Assembly: GCF_006539145.1 (NCBI RefSeq)
Contig: NZ_BJML01000002.1
Span: 124,001-188,000, forward strand
Source: Microbacterium testaceum
GTDB taxonomy: Bacteria > Actinomycetota > Actinomycetes > Actinomycetales > Microbacteriaceae
Direction of reading: 5' to 3'
DNA: 64,000 nt
The notes under the pieces were generated by a model. The model was not told the DNA's origin, did not search any database, and saw nothing but the letters and a program-made list of their open reading frames with translations. Position 1 is the stretch's first letter. Every line of letters starts with the position of its first letter. Of the stretch, positions 60,745 to 64,000 are shown one piece after another. The position numbers were made by a program, and so were the translations under genes.

Positions 60745-61544
60745 CTCTTCTTCCTCTCGAGGAACGCGGTCATGCGGGCGTACTTGTCCGCGCTGTCGAA
60801 CAGCTCGGCCTGCAGCTCGCCGTCGATGGCGGGGTGCGCGTTGCGCGGGGCGAGCAGGGCACGCTTGGTGAGGATCGTCGCGCGGGCGGAGTTCACGGCG
60901 ATCCGGTCGGCCACCGCGTGAGCGGAGTCGAGCAGATCCTGGGGCTCGTGGATGCTCGAGAGCAGCCCCCACGCGAGCGCTTCGTCGGCGTCGATCACGC
61001 GGGCGGTGAGCAGCAGCTCGCTCGCGCGGGCGTGTCCGACGATCTCGGGCAGGCGCCACGAGGCTCCCGCCGCGGCGATGATGCCGAGACCCGGTTCGGG
61101 GTTGCCGAAGCGCACGCGAGGTGTCCCCAGGCGGATGTCGGCGGCGTAGGCGAGCTCGGCTCCCCCGCCCAGCGCGAATCCGTCGACGGCGGCGACCACG
61201 GGCATGGGCAGGCGGCGGATGCGATCGAACACCGTGGCGTTGATCCCGCGGCGGGCGTCGTCGCCCGTGCGGTCGCGGAGCTGGGCGATGTCGGCCCCCG
61301 CGGCGAAGATGCCTCCCGCCCCGGTGAGGATGAGGGTGCGCGGACGCTCCTCGAGGTCCGCACAGAGGGCGTGCAACTCGTCGACCATCGCCTGATCGAT
61401 CGCGTTGCGGCGGTCGGGTCTGTCGAGGGTGGCGACGACACGGTCGTCGCGGGCGTCGATGCGGAGCCGGGCGGGCGAGCCTGACGCATCGGCGTCGGAA
61501 CCCGGCGAAGCCTCCCGCGCCCTGGCCAGGGGCGACTCAGCCAT
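60741..61544 (-). CDS. paaF: Enoyl-CoA hydratase, probable PaaF
   Basis: The 267-residue crotonase-fold protein hydrates 2,3-dehydroadipyl-CoA. A 25-residue extension precedes the fold. Oxyanion hole residues lie in IFAAGADIAQL and DGFALGGGAELAYAADIRLG, and the two Glu positions expected in enoyl-CoA hydratases lie in NPEPGLGIIAAAGA and ASELLLTARVIDADEAL. It overlaps paaJ by 8 bases and paaH by ATGA. Confidence 0.9.
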   Translation of the reverse strand: MAESPLARAREASPGSDADASGSPARLRIDARDDRVVATLDRPDRRNAIDQAMVDELHALCADLEERPRTLILTGAGGIFAAGADIAQLRDRTGDDARRGINATVFDRIRRLPMPVVAAVDGFALGGGAELAYAADIRLGTPRVRFGNPEPGLGIIAAAGASWRLPEIVGHARASELLLTARVIDADEALAWGLLSSIHEPQDLLDSAHAVADRIAVNSARATILTKRALLAPRNAHPAIDGELQAELFDSADKYARMTAFLERKKR

Positions 61545-62727
61545 GGGCCCGCTCCAGGATCATCGCCGTGCCCTGCCCCACCCCGACGCACATCGTCGCG
61601 AGGCCGTACCGCGCGTCCTCGCGTTCCAGGCGGCCGAGCAGCGTCACGATCAACCGCGAGCCGCTCGACCCCAGGGGGTGACCCAGCGCGATCGCCCCGC
61701 CGTCGGCGTTGACGATCTCGGGGTCGAGTCCGAGTCGCCGCACGCACGCGATCGACTGCGACGCGAAGGCCTCGTTGAGTTCGACGGCTCCCAGAGCGGA
61801 TGCCGACAGCCCCGCCTTCGCGAGGGCCTTCTCGGTCGCGGGCACGGGACCGAGCCCCATGACCTCGGGCGCCAGCGCGGAGGAGGCATGCGCGACGATC
61901 CGCGCGCGCGGACGCAGTCCGAACCGTTCGACGGCGGCGGCGCTGGCCACGACGATCGCGGACGCCCCGTCGTTGAGCGAGCTGGAGTTGCCCGCCGTCA
62001 CGACCTCGCCCCCCTTCACGACGGGTCGGAGTCGCGCGAGCGCATCGAGCGAGGTGTCGCGACGCGGACCCTCGTCGGTGTCGATCATGCCCCGGGCGGT
62101 CTCGACGGCCACGATCTCGGCGCGGAAGCGACCGGCATCCTGAGCCTGGATCGCCCGCTGGTGGCTGCGCAGCGCGAAGGCGTCCGCGTCGGAGCGCGAG
62201 ACGCCGTCGACGCGGGCGACCTCTTCGGCCGTTTCGGGCATGGCGAAGGTGGCCTTGTCGCGCGCGGCGAGGCGCGGGTTGGTGAAGCGCCAGCCGATCG
62301 ACGTGTCGAAGGCCGCCCCGGGCTTCGACCATGGCTTCTCGGGTTTCGCCTGCACCCAGGGAGCACGGGTCATCGACTCCACGCCGCCCGCGACGATCAC
62401 CTCGGCATCGCCCGCGCGGATCGCCTGAGCGGCGAGCGCGATCGCGCTCATTCCCGAGGCGCAGAGGCGGTTGACGGTGAGCCCCGGGATGCTGTCGGGA
62501 AGCCCCGCGAGCAGAACGGCCATGCGGGCGACGTTGCGATTGTCTTCGCCGGCCTGGTTCGCCGCACCGAGGACGACCTCGTCGACGGCCTCGACGGGAA
62601 CGCCCGCGCGAGCCACCGCTTCGCCGACCACCAGCGCCGCCAGATCGTCGGGACGAACGGATGCCAGAGCCCCGCCGTACCGTCCGACCGGGGTGCGCAC
62701 ACCTCCGATGAGAAACGCGTCCGCCAT
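61537..62727 (-). CDS. paaJ: Thiolase, probable PaaJ (3-oxoadipyl-CoA/3-oxo-5,6-dehydrosuberyl-CoA thiolase)
   Basis: The 396-residue thiolase cleaves the last intermediates to acetyl-CoA and succinyl-CoA. The nucleophile Cys is in NRLCASGMSAIALAAQAI, the His in GGAIALGHPLGSSGSR, and the second Cys in MCVGVGQGTAM. It is the first gene of paaJFHZIK. ATG 62727 is preferred over GTG 62733 because GGAGAGG lies 7 bases upstream. The operator at 62782-62805 is about 55 bases upstream. Confidence 0.94.
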   Translation of the reverse strand: MADAFLIGGVRTPVGRYGGALASVRPDDLAALVVGEAVARAGVPVEAVDEVVLGAANQAGEDNRNVARMAVLLAGLPDSIPGLTVNRLCASGMSAIALAAQAIRAGDAEVIVAGGVESMTRAPWVQAKPEKPWSKPGAAFDTSIGWRFTNPRLAARDKATFAMPETAEEVARVDGVSRSDADAFALRSHQRAIQAQDAGRFRAEIVAVETARGMIDTDEGPRRDTSLDALARLRPVVKGGEVVTAGNSSSLNDGASAIVVASAAAVERFGLRPRARIVAHASSALAPEVMGLGPVPATEKALAKAGLSASALGAVELNEAFASQSIACVRRLGLDPEIVNADGGAIALGHPLGSSGSRLIVTLLGRLEREDARYGLATMCVGVGQGTAMILERAHG

Positions 62728-62781
62728 CGCCACCCTCTCCCCCGCCGACTCTGGCGGGGCCCGTCCACCTCACCCGCGAGG

Positions 62782-62805
62782 TTTTCCGACCGATCGTTCA
62801 GTAAT
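62782..62805. promoter_or_regulatory. Operator of the paaJFHZIK operon (same core as the paaA operator)
   Basis: The 17-base core GACCGATCGTTCAGTAA (62788-62804) is identical to that upstream of paaA, strongly suggesting the same repressor controls both operons. The flanking bases differ, so the palindrome here is less complete. Confidence 0.7.
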
Positions 62806-62948
62806 CATGGCAGAAGGCGTCTCCCGAGGCAACGGCGCCCACCTCACATTGCCGCTATGGGCGAGCGTTCACACCCCGTCGGCTCATGTGGTCATTCGCA
62901 TGGTGCACGTGTGGTTGCCCGTGTCACAGCTGCAGCGCTCCCTCGAGC

Positions 62949-63140
62949 CGGGGGCCTCATCTTCGACAAGAACAAGCGAATCGCGATCGTCCGCACGGTC
63001 GAGGTGCACGGCCGCAAGGTGCTGCGCTCGGTGACGTTCGATGCTGACCCGGCGCGGCGTTAGCTCATCGGCTACTTCCCCAAGGATGCGACGAGCCTGG
63101 CAGTGGGGTGCACCTCGTCCGAGTACGTCAAGAAAGCCAC
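62949..63140 (+). pseudogene. Decayed gene fragment, phage- or mobile-element-like
   Basis: The frame reads a coherent protein-like stretch, LIFDKNKRIAIVRTVEVHG then KVLRSVTFDADPARR, an in-frame TAG at 63061-63063, and then LIGYFPKDATSLAVG in the same frame. The wording resembles small conserved actinobacterial phage-associated proteins, though I cannot name the family. No start codon with a ribosome-binding site is seen. Confidence 0.5.
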
Positions 63141-63483
63141 GAGCCCGTGGTCTCCCACTTCGGCCTCACTCCCATCAAGCGCGCGTGCGTCCTCGCGCAC
63201 GAGCTCGGTCATGCGTTCCACGGTCACCAAGGGCGCGACGGATCCCGCCGCCGAGGCCGCGGCCGATGCGTACGCGGCCGCCCTGCTCGTCGCCCCCGCT
63301 CACTACGCGCGGCTCGAATCGATCGGGCTGAGCACCGGCGAGGTCGCCGAAGAGTTGGGGGTCACGGTCGAGATGCTCCGTGCCTTCGTCGAGCACCACC
63401 TCGTGCGCGTCCGCGGCGCCGCGTACACGCGGCCGCGGCTCGGAGCCCACCAGCACGGTCATCTCGCACGCTGGGCGTCATGA
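63141..63483 (+). pseudogene. Frameshifted ImmA/IrrE-type metallopeptidase remnant
   Basis: Two frames together give an ImmA/IrrE peptidase. In one frame (about 63153-63238) SHFGLTPIKRACVLAHELGHAFHGHQ contains the zinc motif HELGH. In the neighbouring frame (about 63238-63480) PAAEAAADAYAAALLVAPAHYARL supplies the expected E..AD..AA.LL helix, followed by ELGVTVEMLRAFVEHHL and the C-terminus ending at TGA 63481-63483. A single-base frameshift separates them, so the gene is broken. Such proteins cleave phage or ICE repressors. Confidence 0.6.
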
Positions 63484-63553
63484 GCCCATGACGCCGCTCG
63501 CTTGAGTGCGATCGCGACGAGAACACGACCCTGTCGAACGTGTCCCCTCGGTG

Positions 63554-63626
63554 TGCCCCCGACAGGATTCGAACCTGCGACGCCCGCGTTAGGAGTGCGG
63601 CGCTCTATCCCCTGAGCTACGGAGGC
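63554..63626 (-). tRNA. tRNA-Arg (anticodon CCT)
   Basis: The minus strand folds as a cloverleaf: acceptor GCCTCCG/CGGGGGC with one T-G pair, D-arm GCTC/GAGC with AGGGGATA loop, anticodon stem CCGC/GCGG (outer four pairs; the fifth is A-C) with loop CTCCTAA, and T-arm CAGG/CCTG. Anticodon CCT reads AGG. The 3' CCA is not encoded (ACAC follows). It abuts decayed mobile-element genes. Confidence 0.93.
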
Positions 63627-63640
63627 GGGATCACCCCAGC

Positions 63641-63997
63641 CTACTGCGACGCTTCCGCGCGCGCGGCTACGGACGGACGCGCGAGCGGAACGCTCTCACG
63701 CAGGGCGTCGACGAGGCCGGCATCCCACCGCCCCGGCTCCGCGAGCGTCGCCTCGCGCAGATCCACCCCGTCGGGGCCGATGCTCGCGACGCAGACCAGG
63801 AGCGACTCGAGCACGAGCCCGTCATGCGCGTCCCGGCGCAGGACAGACGCCTCGGGTTCGTGCGTGGCCCTCTCGATCACGCCGAGCCATGGCATCCACC
63901 AGTCGTCTCCGGCAGCAAGGCCCGCCCCGCGGAAGGCGTCGAGCCAGCGGGCGATACGGGGGGTGCCCGGGTCGTCGACGGCGTGGTGGGCGACCAT
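63641..63997 (-). CDS. Unassigned protein at the window edge, possibly incomplete
   Basis: The frame gives a 118-residue acidic-to-neutral protein from ATG 63997, with a Trp-rich middle (GDDWWMPWLGVIERA) and an Ala-rich end. The true start may lie beyond the window. No membrane segment or known motif is seen. It ends 15 bases upstream of the tRNA-Arg gene and is on the same strand, so they could share a transcript. Confidence 0.5.
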   Translation of the reverse strand: MVAHHAVDDPGTPRIARWLDAFRGAGLAAGDDWWMPWLGVIERATHEPEASVLRRDAHDGLVLESLLVCVASIGPDGVDLREATLAEPGRWDAGLVDALRESVPLARPSVAARAEASQ

Positions 63998-64000
63998 ATG

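Overview
The window is high-GC (about 70%) actinobacterial chromosome. Gene content (a type VII secretion locus, nrdHIEF, paired lsr2 genes, a galU/rimJ/5-FCL/mscL block, a full phenylacetate pathway), very dense packing with ATGA/GTGA/TGATG start-stop overlaps, many apparently leaderless genes and a strikingly common GGATGCC heptamer all point to the Microbacteriaceae, most likely Microbacterium. The genus is inferred from style and synteny, not from a marker gene. I see no rRNA, CRISPR array, transposase or intact prophage.

Layout. 1-5678: one edge of an ESX-like type VII secretion locus (partial eccD, divergent eccC, then a mycosin-like protein whose protease active site is destroyed). 5784-9637: nrdHIEF on the minus strand, with NrdR-like and DnaA-like sites upstream. 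10024-16155: housekeeping and unassigned genes (MFS transporter, alpha/beta hydrolase, acyl-CoA dehydrogenase, DUF445 protein, AIG2-like protein, SixA-like phosphatase). 16145-18554: hutH divergent from an IclR regulator, with palindromes between them. 18592-25018: LacI regulator divergent from a sugar ABC importer and a debranching-type glycosidase. 25138-29533: YbaK-type deacylase, leucine-type dehydrogenase, two lsr2 paralogues and an APC amino acid transporter. 29600-36759: XRE regulator/SDR pair, an ABC exporter pair whose permease 3' end is repeated on the far side of an atypical gene, a LysM protein and two glyoxalase-fold proteins. 36979-41298: tRNA-Ala, then a GlpR-like membrane coiled-coil protein, rimJ-like acetyltransferase and galU, divergent from 5-FCL, a FmdB-type zinc ribbon and mscL. 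41386-46079: a large SF1-helicase-like protein with a ruined Walker A motif, and an alkyltransferase-like protein lacking its cysteine. 46150-49108: acetate permease actP with DUF485 partner and a divergent LuxR regulator. 49223-50405: a cysteine-free HesB-like protein and a membrane-anchored unknown.

50661-62727 is a complete phenylacetate catabolic locus in two minus-strand operons, paaABCDE-paaG and paaJ-F-H-Z-I-K, separated by a HAD phosphatase gene. Activation to phenylacetyl-CoA (PaaK), epoxidation (PaaABCDE), isomerisation (PaaG), ring opening and oxidation (PaaZ), beta-oxidation (PaaF, PaaH, PaaJ) and the PaaI thioesterase are all present. Both operons carry a shared operator just upstream, but no regulator gene lies in the window. 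The right end holds decayed mobile-element genes (including a frameshifted ImmA/IrrE-type peptidase) beside a tRNA-Arg gene, then an unassigned gene at the edge.

The most notable theme is a set of proteins that kept their fold while losing catalytic residues: the mycosin (His to Arg, Ser to Gly), the helicase-like protein (Walker A Lys to Gly), the alkyltransferase (Cys to Val) and the A-type Fe-S protein (no Cys).
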